Assembly (NCBI GenBank): GCA_024685385.1
Contig: JAIKVV010000015.1
Location: forward strand, 1-33,259
DNA length: 33,259 bases
From: Saccharofermentans sp.
GTDB lineage: Bacteria > Bacillota > Clostridia > Saccharofermentanales > Saccharofermentanaceae
Direction: 5' to 3'
Under the pieces are notes generated by a model. The model had not been told where the DNA came from. It made no database searches and saw only the letters and a program-made list of their open reading frames with translations. Shown here piece by piece: positions 24,261 to 32,760 of this stretch. The number at the start of each line of letters is the position of its first letter. Within the stretch, counting starts at the first letter, position 1. The position numbers and the translations under genes were made by a program.

Positions 24261-25369
24261 CCATGAAACTGAGAAGGAAACTTTTTAATACCAAAGATCC
24301 TTATGACGGCAATACTGCCGGTCTTTTTCTTGCGTCATGCAGGGAGAATTTCGACTATCTCATAAGCCACTGTGAAGATTATGGAAAGATAGCAAAAGGA
24401 CTCGGCATCAATTCATCTTCTGACATCAGGAAAGTTTCTGACATTCCCGTCATTCCGACCATGCTCTTTAAGCAGCATGACTTAAGATCCGGAAGGCATA
24501 TGTTCGTTCTTACTTCATCAGGCACATCCGGCGGACATAAGAGCACGATAAGATTTGAATTCTCTGCTGCTCTGGCAGCTTTAAAGATGTCCTTAAAGAT
24601 CGCAAGACACCGGGGCATCATATCGTTTAAGCCCGTAAGATACATCATCATGGGATATAAGCCCTCAAGAAAAGTCAAGGTGGCTGCATCAAGGACTGCT
24701 TATCTTACGACTTTCCTGGCTCCCGCCTTAAGCCGCAAGTTCATATTGAAATATACCGATGAAGGCTTAAAGCCTGATTTTGACAGTGTAGTCGAAGCCT
24801 TGAGGAAATATGAGAAGAGCAATATCCCGGTAAGGTTCATGGGATTTCCTTCGTATACATTCTTCCTCTTCAGGATATTGGAAGAAAGAGATCTCCTTTT
24901 TAAACTTCCCGAAGGATCAAAGATAATGCTGGGAGGCGGCTGGAAACAGTTCTATCAGGAAGAAGCCGACAAGGAGACTTTCTATAAACTAGCCAAGAAG
25001 ACTCTCGGCATAGAAGAAGAAAACATCGTGGAATTTTTCGGAGCGGTGGAGCATCCGATCCTTTATTGCGACTGCTCCTGCCATCATTTCCATGTTCCCG
25101 TTTACAGCAATGTCGTAATAAGGGATCCCGACAATTTGGAACCCATTGAAAACGGCAAACCGGGGCTTGTCAATCTCATAACGCCCATTGCAAGAGCAAC
25201 GCCCATATTGTCCGTCATGACGGATGACCTGGGGATCCTTCACGACGGATCCGAGTGTCCTTGCGGCATTAAGACTCCATATCTTGAGATCATAGGACGC
25301 GTGGCTTCCGAAGACATCAAGACCTGCGCGGCAGGCGCCCAGGATATCCTGGAGGGGGTGAAGATATGA
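24257..25369 (+). CDS. luxE: LuxE-like acyl-protein synthetase
   Basis: A 370-residue protein of the LuxE/acyl-protein synthetase family, which activates a fatty acid as acyl-AMP and passes it to a cysteine and then to the LuxC reductase. The adenylation signature TSSGTSGG (86-93) is present. Later segments such as LGGGWK, FFGAVEHPILYCDCSCHHFHVP and the Cys-rich CPCG near the C-terminus are typical. Start at ATG 24257 (GGAG nine bases upstream; overlap ATGA with Fic). It overlaps luxC by four bases, implying a complex made in fixed ratio. No luciferase is nearby. Acyl chain and fate unknown. Confidence 0.85.
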   Translation: MTMKLRRKLFNTKDPYDGNTAGLFLASCRENFDYLISHCEDYGKIAKGLGINSSSDIRKVSDIPVIPTMLFKQHDLRSGRHMFVLTSSGTSGGHKSTIRFEFSAALAALKMSLKIARHRGIISFKPVRYIIMGYKPSRKVKVAASRTAYLTTFLAPALSRKFILKYTDEGLKPDFDSVVEALRKYEKSNIPVRFMGFPSYTFFLFRILEERDLLFKLPEGSKIMLGGGWKQFYQEEADKETFYKLAKKTLGIEEENIVEFFGAVEHPILYCDCSCHHFHVPVYSNVVIRDPDNLEPIENGKPGLVNLITPIARATPILSVMTDDLGILHDGSECPCGIKTPYLEIIGRVASEDIKTCAAGAQDILEGVKI

Positions 25370-26670
25370 TACTTTACGAAGGAAAGATATACGAAAGTTC
25401 CGAGCAGAACAGGCTTCTTGAAGAACTGCAACGTAAGATCCCTGATATCCTTCAGCGTGAAGCCTTATCGCCTGAGATAACGATCGATGCAGTCGATAAG
25501 TTGAGAACTGACCTTCTCGAAGGAAAGTTCGATCAGCTTCTGGAATCGATCCCTCAGGACATGGTCGAAAATTATAAAAAGCAGGCGGTCGTCCTTCTGT
25601 CCAAAGAACATCTCAGGATGAAGGTCAGGAACGAACTCGGAGATAGAGCTGAATATCTTACTGATGAGTTCACGGGCTTTTCGAGGATAAGGGTAAAGAA
25701 GGCTCCGCTCGGAGTCATCTTCCATATCGCTGCAGGCAATATGGATTTCCTGCCCGCGTATTCTATCGCAGAAGGCCTTCTTGCGGGAAACATTAATATC
25801 CTCAAGCTTCCTTCGGCAGACAACGGCCTCTCTTTAAAGCTGATAATGAAGTTCATCGAGTACTGTCCGGAACTTAAGGACTATATCTATGTTTTCGATA
25901 CTTCATCCACGGACATACAGGGAATGCGCAAGATGGCAGAGCTTTCAAATGCCGTAAGCGTATGGGGATCCGACATGGCGATAGAAGCGGTCCGCGGCCT
26001 TGCGCCGACGGGAGCAAAGATCATAGAGTGGGGACAGAAACTGGGCTTTTGTTATGTATCAGATCCTGAGAATGTTAAGTCTTTGGACGATGAACTTAAG
26101 GGTCTTGCAGAGCATATCGCTTCCACGAAGCAGCTCCTCTGCAGCAGCTGCCAGGTCATATATGTAGATACGGATGATATGGATAAACTAAGGGGATTTG
26201 CGGAAAGATTCATGCCTTATCTTCAAGATGCCGTTGATCAAAATTCATCAAAGGAGATCGGTGTCAGGGCCAGGGATACTCTTGTTGCCTATACTCAGAG
26301 GCTTAAATCATATCTTGGTGAAGAAGATAAAACTGACGGTGTCATAAGGGGCAGAGGATGCAGTCTTATCATCAGGGAAGATTCCAAACTTGAACTGTCT
26401 CCCATGATGTGCAACGTCCTTGTTAAGCCCCTTCCCAAAGATAAGATATCCAAGGCCCTCTACGAAGGAAGATATTATCTTCAGACGGCAGGCCTCATAT
26501 GTCCTCTATTTTCAAGAGATGAAATAACGGATCTCATGGTAAGGGCAGGACTTGTGAGAGTTACGGCTGCATCTGACATGAGCAGTTACTTCCCGGGCGA
26601 AGCTCACGACGGCGAATATGCCCTTGACAGATATACGAGAATAGTAAATATTCAGGAATATAAGGAATGA
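25366..26670 (+). CDS. luxC: LuxC-like acyl-CoA reductase
   Basis: A 434-residue NADPH-dependent acyl reductase of the LuxC family (aldehyde dehydrogenase superfamily), which reduces the activated acyl group to an aldehyde. Seen: PLGVIFHIAAGNMDFLPAYSIAEGLLAGN (nucleotide-binding region), and the catalytic cysteine in KQLLCSSCQ (C259, equivalent to C286 of Vibrio harveyi LuxC). GGAGGGGG precedes the ATG. LuxD (thioesterase) is absent, so the fatty acid or acyl-CoA source is not evident. Confidence 0.87.
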   Translation: MILYEGKIYESSEQNRLLEELQRKIPDILQREALSPEITIDAVDKLRTDLLEGKFDQLLESIPQDMVENYKKQAVVLLSKEHLRMKVRNELGDRAEYLTDEFTGFSRIRVKKAPLGVIFHIAAGNMDFLPAYSIAEGLLAGNINILKLPSADNGLSLKLIMKFIEYCPELKDYIYVFDTSSTDIQGMRKMAELSNAVSVWGSDMAIEAVRGLAPTGAKIIEWGQKLGFCYVSDPENVKSLDDELKGLAEHIASTKQLLCSSCQVIYVDTDDMDKLRGFAERFMPYLQDAVDQNSSKEIGVRARDTLVAYTQRLKSYLGEEDKTDGVIRGRGCSLIIREDSKLELSPMMCNVLVKPLPKDKISKALYEGRYYLQTAGLICPLFSRDEITDLMVRAGLVRVTAASDMSSYFPGEAHDGEYALDRYTRIVNIQEYKE

Positions 26671-26688
26671 GGAGATAAGGCACAGCAG

Positions 26689-27150
26689 ATGATCTTATAC
26701 ATGCTGATACAATGCACATGGGGCTTCATACAGTCAACAATAGGGTTCATAACCTTTCTGATTCATTTCCGTGACAAACATTATCTTTATCACGGGGCCT
26801 TGATCACCGAATGGGAATTGAAGTCGAGCGTGTCTTTGGGCATGTTCGTTTTCGTTGCCAAAGATCCCAATTTCATAGGAAGATATAAAGACCGTTTTGC
26901 GCCTGAAGAACTGAAAAAGAGGCTTCTCGTCCATGAATACGGGCACACTATCCAGTCGCTCTTCTTGGGACCCTTGTACCTTATCGTGATAGGGATCCCT
27001 TCAGGTCTCTGGGCAGGTCTTAAGCCCTGTCATAACATGAGAAGGAGAAAGGAACTATCCTATTTCTGGTTCTATACCGAGTGCTGGGCGAATCACCTGG
27101 GCGAGAAGGTCGCCAAGAGCAAGTCCATGGAAAGGCTTTTCATAGATTGA
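26689..27150 (+). CDS. Membrane HExxH protein, putative zinc metallopeptidase
   Basis: A 153-residue protein with hydrophobic N-terminal stretch (about 1-26) and a second one (about 90-112). VHEYGHTIQS (81-90) is an HExxH zinc motif (H82, E83, H86), and E131 in FYTECWANHLGE is a plausible third ligand, giving a gluzincin-like site. It resembles short conserved proteins of Clostridia with no assigned function. Whether it is a peptidase is unproven. AAGG eight bases before the ATG. It lies 18 bases after luxC and probably belongs to the same transcript. Confidence 0.78.
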   Translation: MILYMLIQCTWGFIQSTIGFITFLIHFRDKHYLYHGALITEWELKSSVSLGMFVFVAKDPNFIGRYKDRFAPEELKKRLLVHEYGHTIQSLFLGPLYLIVIGIPSGLWAGLKPCHNMRRRKELSYFWFYTECWANHLGEKVAKSKSMERLFID

Positions 27151-27166
27151 TAACGGAGGATATTAC

Positions 27167-27619
27167 ATGATCAGTTACATAAGACTTACTGAAGATAAAC
27201 TTGATACATTTATAAAGATGCGGATAGCTCAGCTGCGTGAAGAAGGAGCGACAGAAGAAATAGATCTTGTTCCGGAGCTTAAGGATTACTATAACCGGCA
27301 CATGAAAGACGGGACTTTCGTATCCTGGCTTGCAGTCGGCGGCGATAAGATCGTCGGGACGAGCGGCATGTCCTTCGTCGAAAAGCCCCCTTATTTTTCC
27401 TGTCCGAGCGGGAAGATAGGGCTTTTGTCGAGCATGTATACCGACCCTGACTACAGGAGGATGGGCATAGCAAAAGAACTTCTTTCAAGAGTGGTAAAGG
27501 AAGCCGAAGACTATGGCTGCGGCTGCGTTCAGATCACGGCATCGGATATGGGAGTGCTGCTTTATAGCGATTTCGGATTCAAAAAGAACGGCAATTTCAT
27601 GCAGTACACATTTAATTAA
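27167..27619 (+). CDS. GNAT family N-acetyltransferase
   Basis: A 150-residue acetyltransferase with the acetyl-CoA motif A region SSMYTDPDYRRMGIAKELLSR (about 87-107) and the C-terminal VLLYSDFGFKKNG. These enzymes acetylate amines on small molecules or proteins; the acceptor is not readable. CGGAGG precedes the ATG by eight bases. Spacing of 16 and 12 bases to its neighbours indicates an operon. Confidence 0.9.
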   Translation: MISYIRLTEDKLDTFIKMRIAQLREEGATEEIDLVPELKDYYNRHMKDGTFVSWLAVGGDKIVGTSGMSFVEKPPYFSCPSGKIGLLSSMYTDPDYRRMGIAKELLSRVVKEAEDYGCGCVQITASDMGVLLYSDFGFKKNGNFMQYTFN

Positions 27620-27631
27620 CGGAGATAAAAG

Positions 27632-28405
27632 ATGACACGCGAAGAACTGATAAAAGAATGGAAGGAAGAAGAGAAGACCGCCCACATCAAGGGCTGGGAT
27701 TTTTCCCACATCGAAGGGCGCTCCGAATCCGATGAAGACCTTCCCTGGGATTACGAAAAACTGATAAGAAGATATCTAAGAAGCGACATGCGCATTCTGG
27801 ACTACGATACCGGAGGCGGAGAATTCCTTCTTTCACTCGGGCACCCCTATGAGCTGACGGCTGCGACGGAAGGCTATCCTCCCAATGTCGAACTTTGCAA
27901 AAAGACTCTGATCCCTTTGGGAATAGACCTTAAGGCCTGCTCTGATCCGTCGGACATACCTTTCGAAAACGATTATTTCGACATGGTCATAAACAGGCAC
28001 GGAAGTTTCGATCCTGCCGAGATAAAAAGGATCTTAAAGCCGGGCGGAATCTTCGTTACCCAGCAGGTGGGCGACATGAATGACCGCGAACTCGTGGAGA
28101 TGGTCCTTCCTGATGCGCCAATGCCTTTTACCGGTCAGAATCTTACGGTGCAGAAGAAAGCATTCGAGGATGCGGGTTTTCTGATAGAGGAAGCCGGTGA
28201 ATGCAGAAGACCCATAAAGTTTTATGACATCGGAGCATTCGTATGGTTTGCCCGCATAATCGAGTGGGAATTCCCGGACTTTAGTGTAGACGATTGTCTT
28301 GATAAGCTCCTTCTCATGCAGGAAAAACTGGAAAAAGAAGGCGTGATCGAAGGCAGGATCCATAGATATATGCTGGCCGCAAGAAAGCCGGAAGAGAAAG
28401 GGTAA
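27632..28405 (+). CDS. Class I SAM-dependent methyltransferase
   Basis: A 257-residue methyltransferase. Motif I is ILDYDTGGGEFLL (about 54-66), motif II/post-I ATEGYPPNVELCKK, a DIPFENDYFDMVINRHG segment where the Asp-rich loop of motif IV is expected, then LKPGGIFVTQQVG. The substrate is unknown. CGGAG upstream of the ATG. Three bases separate its stop from the exonuclease III gene. Confidence 0.9.
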   Translation: MTREELIKEWKEEEKTAHIKGWDFSHIEGRSESDEDLPWDYEKLIRRYLRSDMRILDYDTGGGEFLLSLGHPYELTAATEGYPPNVELCKKTLIPLGIDLKACSDPSDIPFENDYFDMVINRHGSFDPAEIKRILKPGGIFVTQQVGDMNDRELVEMVLPDAPMPFTGQNLTVQKKAFEDAGFLIEEAGECRRPIKFYDIGAFVWFARIIEWEFPDFSVDDCLDKLLLMQEKLEKEGVIEGRIHRYMLAARKPEEKG

Positions 28406-28408
28406 GAT

Positions 28409-29239
28409 ATGACAAAGATCATCTCATGGAATATAGATTCCATTAACGCAGCGCTTACGTCAACTTCAGACAGGGCCAGGCTCTCACAGGAAGTCTTAAG
28501 GAAGATTGCTTCCCTGGGCTGTGACATCATCGCGGTACAGGAGACCAAACTCCCCGCAGAAGGCCCGTCCGGAAAGCATATCGAATTGTTGAAAGAATAC
28601 CTGCCGGGATATGATTTCGAGTGGGTGAGTTCCACCCCTCCCGCAAGGAAAGGATATGCCGGGACGATGACTTTCTTCCGTGAAGGCATGAAGCCTTCAA
28701 AGGACACGCCTTCGATCGGAGCTCCCGATACGATGGATTCTGAGGGCCGCATATTGACATTGGAATTCGAAGAGTTCTATTTCGTAAATGTATATACGCC
28801 CAATGCAGGCGATGAATTAAGGAGGCTTCCCGAGCGTCAGGTCTGGGATGAAAGATTTGCTGATTACCTTAAGAAACTCGATAAGAAGAAGCCCGTCATC
28901 TGCTGCGGCGACATGAATGTCGCGCATGAGGAGATAGATCTTGCAAATCCCGCATCCAATCACATGTCTGCTGGTTTTACAGATGAAGAAAGATCAGGAT
29001 TTACAAATCTTCTCGTCAAGGGCTTCGTTGACAGCTTCAGGTTTGTTAACGGTCAGATACCTGATGTCTATACCTGGTGGAGCCAGAGGATAAGGACCAG
29101 CAAGATCAATAACTCGGGCTGGAGGATCGACTATTTTGTCGTAAGCGACAGGATCAAGGATAAGATAAGATCTTCTTCCGTTGTCGATTCCGGAGCAAGA
29201 CAGGACCATGCCCCGATAGAGCTCGAGATAGATCTTTAA
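28409..29239 (+). CDS. xth: Exodeoxyribonuclease III
   Basis: A 276-residue AP endonuclease/3'-5' exonuclease of the ExoIII family. Motifs in order: SWNIDSINA (N8), VQETKL (E45), VNVYTPNAGDELRRLPERQVWDERF, CCGDMNVAHEEIDLANP and GWRIDYFVVS, ending ARQDHAPIELE with the catalytic DH. It repairs abasic sites and blocked 3' ends. Position in this run with tight spacing may be incidental. Confidence 0.94.
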   Translation: MTKIISWNIDSINAALTSTSDRARLSQEVLRKIASLGCDIIAVQETKLPAEGPSGKHIELLKEYLPGYDFEWVSSTPPARKGYAGTMTFFREGMKPSKDTPSIGAPDTMDSEGRILTLEFEEFYFVNVYTPNAGDELRRLPERQVWDERFADYLKKLDKKKPVICCGDMNVAHEEIDLANPASNHMSAGFTDEERSGFTNLLVKGFVDSFRFVNGQIPDVYTWWSQRIRTSKINNSGWRIDYFVVSDRIKDKIRSSSVVDSGARQDHAPIELEIDL

Positions 29240-29255
29240 AGATAAGGAGACTTAT

Positions 29256-30590
29256 ATGAGCACCTTATATAAAGACAATAAGAAACTTATAAAGACTTAT
29301 GTCCTTGCAGCCTTGATCTTTTCGATCTTCATGTGCTGCGGGGCAATGACCATGGCAGCAGGGGATGCTGATGTTCCCGCTCTTTTCGGAGGAGGCTTCG
29401 GATCGACCTTCGAGCAGGCGGCGGAATTCGCTTTCGGAACTTCCATAAGTCCGTCTTATGTAATGGGCTTAGGTTCGGCTCTTTCCATCTTAAGGGAAGC
29501 GGGCGCGGATTTTTTGCCTGACATAACCTTCGGTCTTTGCGATCTTTGGGTGGTCAGGATATTGTCTTTCCTCTGGGTCGCGCTCACGATGCTGGGACCC
29601 GTGATAGGAGAGGAGATGGAGAAGATCAATACCAAATATGTTGGCCCGGTAATGATCTTCGTTTTCGAGTTCATAATGCTTTTAGGATTAGGCAAGGGCG
29701 GAACTAATGTTGCCGCTGCCACAACGGGGATAATAGCTGCGGATGCCGATGTTGCAGGCGGGATACTGTTCGGCATATTGGAATTCATAAAGATAATCGT
29801 GATGCTGGCGGTATATTTCTTCGTAAGATATTTTAACTATGCCATAAGCGTGCTCTTTTCTCTTGTCACCGGCATGAACAAGATCCTTTCTGCAGTGTAC
29901 AGGATCTTAAGGGCTCTCTTTGCAACGGGCTTCCTCCTTCTTGCAAGATACTGTCCTCAGGTATTCTATTTCTTCTATGCGGTCCTGATACTTATATCGG
30001 TCCTCGTCTTCCGCTGGGCATTCAGGCTCATCAACTACTTTAAGGCGATCTATGTAGCGCCGGTCAAAAGGGCTGTATTCAAGAGAGGCAGAAAGCCTGA
30101 CCTTAAGGCCAAGCATCACCCGAAGAGATTGTCATCTTCCGGGATCGCGATCCCCTTATATTCTCTTTACAGGAATGTCGGCAATGTCCCCGTCAAGATA
30201 AGATCCAAGTGGTGGCTCGGCAAAGATGATGAGGGAACTTATCTTTATTGTCCTCCTTTCCTGAAGAGGAAAGAACAGCTCTTAAGGCTTGAGGATATGT
30301 ACATCAGGGAATCCGGTCTCTTCCATAAGGGCTTCTATGAGATATCTGATGAAGACAGGGCCCTTGGAAGGCTCGTATTCAGCCGCGAATACAAGTCATG
30401 CCTGGATGAGATAATCGAAATAACAGGATACGGTGATTACAGGATAATCGAAGAAAAGAAGAAAGAAGAAAAAAGGCTCGCGCGCGAGAAGAAAAAAGAA
30501 GAAAGACAGGCGGCAAGAGAAGAGAGGAAAGCAAAGTTCATGACCTTCATCAACGGAGGGAACTGTGAAGATGCAGATGAACTGATCTGA
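29256..30590 (+). CDS. Multi-pass membrane protein of unknown function
   Basis: A 444-residue protein. It opens with a membrane helix (about 13-35, signal-like), then several helices between about 100 and 260 (including VGPVMIFVFEFIMLLGLG and VFYFFYAVLILISVLVF). The second half is soluble with WWLGKDDEGTYLYCPPFLKRKE and the last 60 residues form a Lys/Glu/Arg coiled coil (EKKKEEKRLAREKKKEERQ). No family recognised. It is 16 bases after xth and ends the run. Confidence 0.75.
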   Translation: MSTLYKDNKKLIKTYVLAALIFSIFMCCGAMTMAAGDADVPALFGGGFGSTFEQAAEFAFGTSISPSYVMGLGSALSILREAGADFLPDITFGLCDLWVVRILSFLWVALTMLGPVIGEEMEKINTKYVGPVMIFVFEFIMLLGLGKGGTNVAAATTGIIAADADVAGGILFGILEFIKIIVMLAVYFFVRYFNYAISVLFSLVTGMNKILSAVYRILRALFATGFLLLARYCPQVFYFFYAVLILISVLVFRWAFRLINYFKAIYVAPVKRAVFKRGRKPDLKAKHHPKRLSSSGIAIPLYSLYRNVGNVPVKIRSKWWLGKDDEGTYLYCPPFLKRKEQLLRLEDMYIRESGLFHKGFYEISDEDRALGRLVFSREYKSCLDEIIEITGYGDYRIIEEKKKEEKRLAREKKKEERQAAREERKAKFMTFINGGNCEDADELI

Positions 30591-30661
30591 AAAAATCTGC
30601 AACTTTTTTCTCCGGCAGGTTGTATTAAGGGTAAAGATCAACAGATCGGAGGAAAAATCAA

Positions 30662-31447
30662 ATGAAATACTTTACTAAGAATCTTATTGCTTTAGGCCTC
30701 ATCGGTGCCATGTCAGTTACGGCTTTTGCAGCCTGCAGCAACCCTCAGGTAAAAGCAGCGGGTAAGGACAAGACAGAAGCCACCGCAACATCGATCGAGG
30801 GCAAGGAAAACGATAAATCGGAAAGCACGACAGAGAGCAAGGAGACGGAAATGAAAGACGATGTTCTCTTAGGCGGATGGGCCGCATCGGAAGACATGAA
30901 GATCACGGATGATCTTAAGAAGATCTTCGATAAGGCAATGGAAGGACTTGACGGTGTCGATTACGAACCGCTGGCATACCTTTCTTCCCAGGTCGTAGCA
31001 GGAAGGAATCATTGCTTCCTCTGCAAGGCAACAGTAGTAAGCCCCGAAGCAGTTCCCTATTATGCTCTCGTTTATATCTACGAAAGATTTGACGGCACAT
31101 GCGAAGTGATCAATATAAACAAGGTCCTGATGGATTATTCAAGGGATCTTGAGACTGATAAGGCTCTGCCCGGCGGCTGGACAAGCGCGGAAGATCCTGC
31201 GATCACAGCCGATGTCGAAAAGGTCATGAAGAAGGCAACCGAGGCCATGACAGGCGCAGTGTTAGAGCCCGTGGCATACATCGGATCCCGGGTTGTCGCA
31301 GGAACGAATCATGCGATATTCTGCAGACAGACTCCGAGCATTCCTTCAAGCCAGGTCAACTATGTAATCGTATATATCTATGAAGACCTTAAAGGCAATT
31401 GTGAGATCACTGATTTTCAGGATATAACGATATCCGCAGATAACTGA
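30662..31447 (+). CDS. Lipoprotein with two cystatin-like repeats
   Basis: A 261-residue lipoprotein: signal peptide with lipobox FAAC (lipidated C25), Ser/Thr/Glu/Lys-rich tether (about 30-65) and two homologous domains (about 71-155 and 171-257). Each begins GGW, has SQVVAGRNH or SRVVAGTNH, and ends with VYIYE. The Gly near the start of the domain and the QxVxG loop are the cystatin-fold papain-binding signature. In bacteria this family is uncharacterised; inhibition of host or competitor cysteine proteases is a possibility only. CGGAGG precedes the ATG. Forms an operon with the next lipoprotein gene. Confidence 0.82.
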   Translation: MKYFTKNLIALGLIGAMSVTAFAACSNPQVKAAGKDKTEATATSIEGKENDKSESTTESKETEMKDDVLLGGWAASEDMKITDDLKKIFDKAMEGLDGVDYEPLAYLSSQVVAGRNHCFLCKATVVSPEAVPYYALVYIYERFDGTCEVININKVLMDYSRDLETDKALPGGWTSAEDPAITADVEKVMKKATEAMTGAVLEPVAYIGSRVVAGTNHAIFCRQTPSIPSSQVNYVIVYIYEDLKGNCEITDFQDITISADN

Positions 31448-31448
31448 T

Positions 31449-32651
31449 ATGAAAAAACTGCTGTCGCTAAGTTTGATAGTCCTGATGCTCGGCACCGCTG
31501 CATGCAGCAAGGGTGCCGGGCAGTCTGCGTCCCCGTCTGAAACGAGTCAGACGACAGAGGCAAGTTCCGTTGAGACGACGGAATTTACATGGAATGATTC
31601 CCCCGCCGGTACATTAAAATGTTATGTCGATGCAGAAGGGACTGATGATTCGAAGGAGATCCCTCTTAAAGGTTATAAGAGCGGGACTGACCCGGTCTTC
31701 CTTATGCTGGATGCCATGTACGATACAAACGGTAAAGGCGACGGTATTTACGCTCTTGCAGGGGATATCCCCTCAAAGATCACGGATGAACCCCTCCTCA
31801 ACATCACCAAAGACTTAAACCTTCCTTCTGTCATCGACGGCATTCCGGTCGCCTGGCGCAGTTCGGATGAAAATCTCCTTGAAAATACCGGCAAGGTCCA
31901 CCGTCCCCACGACCTTAGCCGTTATCTTATCCTTGAAGCCCATTATGCAAAAGGCGAAGGTTACATGACTTCCCGCTATGTCCTGAGGATCGCAAGGGAT
32001 ATGTATGCGGGCACGGACCCCGACAGCCTTCCGCTCCTGGCTCACGACGGCAAATATCATGCTCCTCCCGAAGGCACTGAAGGCGAGTGGTTCGTTTTCG
32101 ATACGATGAACCAGATAACACGTTTTGATCCTCAGGCTGATGTTGCCGTACACGACTACAGCCACGATTCCATGAGGAGTTTCCTGATCTCGGGCAGGAT
32201 CTCCATGCCCAGGATCGATACCGAAGAAGAAGCTTATCTTGCGATAACGACTTTGGGTAAGATCCTCCATTCAAGCCACGCTATAAAAAATCTTGAGTTT
32301 AAAGATTGTGAGATGGACCTGGGCGACATCAGGTACGATTACATACAGGTCCATAACGGTGTCCCGGTAGTATCGTCCTGCGTCCGCGTGATGAGCAGTT
32401 TCAGAAGGAACTTCAATACGGTCGTATTCAATATGCTCATGATCCCCGATGACTTTTCCACGGAGCCTAAGATCTCTCAGGCAGAGGTGGAGAAGAAGTT
32501 CGATATAGGATCTACCGAACTCGTGATCTGGGACCGGGACGGAGCCCCGGTGCTCTGCTATCACGGATACAGCAACGACAGGTTAGAAGAAGTCTTTATC
32601 GATGCCATGAGCGGCAAAGAACTTGCTTCCTATTCGACTATCGTGACATAA
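31449..32651 (+). CDS. Lipoprotein with Ig-like domain and PepSY-like end
   Basis: A 400-residue lipoprotein with lipobox TAAC (lipidated C19) and a Ser/Thr-rich tether (about 20-45). A middle segment (about 115-200) with LPSVIDGIPVAWRSSDENLLENTGKV resembles the atrophied bacterial Ig domains (aBig) of cell-surface proteins. The C-terminal 60 residues (ISQAEVEKKF and ATIG-type strand order ending MSGKELASY) resemble a PepSY-like fold. No catalytic motif. It starts one base after the previous stop with a weak ribosome site, indicating coupling. Function unknown. Confidence 0.75.
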   Translation: MKKLLSLSLIVLMLGTAACSKGAGQSASPSETSQTTEASSVETTEFTWNDSPAGTLKCYVDAEGTDDSKEIPLKGYKSGTDPVFLMLDAMYDTNGKGDGIYALAGDIPSKITDEPLLNITKDLNLPSVIDGIPVAWRSSDENLLENTGKVHRPHDLSRYLILEAHYAKGEGYMTSRYVLRIARDMYAGTDPDSLPLLAHDGKYHAPPEGTEGEWFVFDTMNQITRFDPQADVAVHDYSHDSMRSFLISGRISMPRIDTEEEAYLAITTLGKILHSSHAIKNLEFKDCEMDLGDIRYDYIQVHNGVPVVSSCVRVMSSFRRNFNTVVFNMLMIPDDFSTEPKISQAEVEKKFDIGSTELVIWDRDGAPVLCYHGYSNDRLEEVFIDAMSGKELASYSTIVT

Positions 32652-32698
32652 TATCTTCTGTTGAGGAAAATTCTTTTCGAAAAAAATATCTATACCCC

Positions 32699-32729
32699 TT
32701 GACTCTTCCCTTGGGGCACCCCTTAAGGT
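32699..32729 (+). promoter_or_regulatory. MerR-type promoter with 19-bp spacer
   Basis: TTGACT (32699-32704) and TAAGGT (32724-32729) are 19 bases apart, the elongated spacing that MerR regulators distort to activate. The spacer holds a dyad with GGGG-CA-CCCC centre and CCTT/AAGG flanks. This is the autoregulated promoter of the following gene. Confidence 0.85.
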
Positions 32730-32760
32730 GTAATCATCAAACATGAAGGAGGTTCCTCAA

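Noticed and set aside
23322..26670. Bioluminescence operon
   Set aside because: Only luxE and luxC homologues are present; no luxA, luxB or luxD in the window.
30591..30661. AAAAAA/TTTTTT pairing as a terminator between 30590 and 30662
   Set aside because: The stem would be only A-T pairs and the context lacks a G+C-rich stem.
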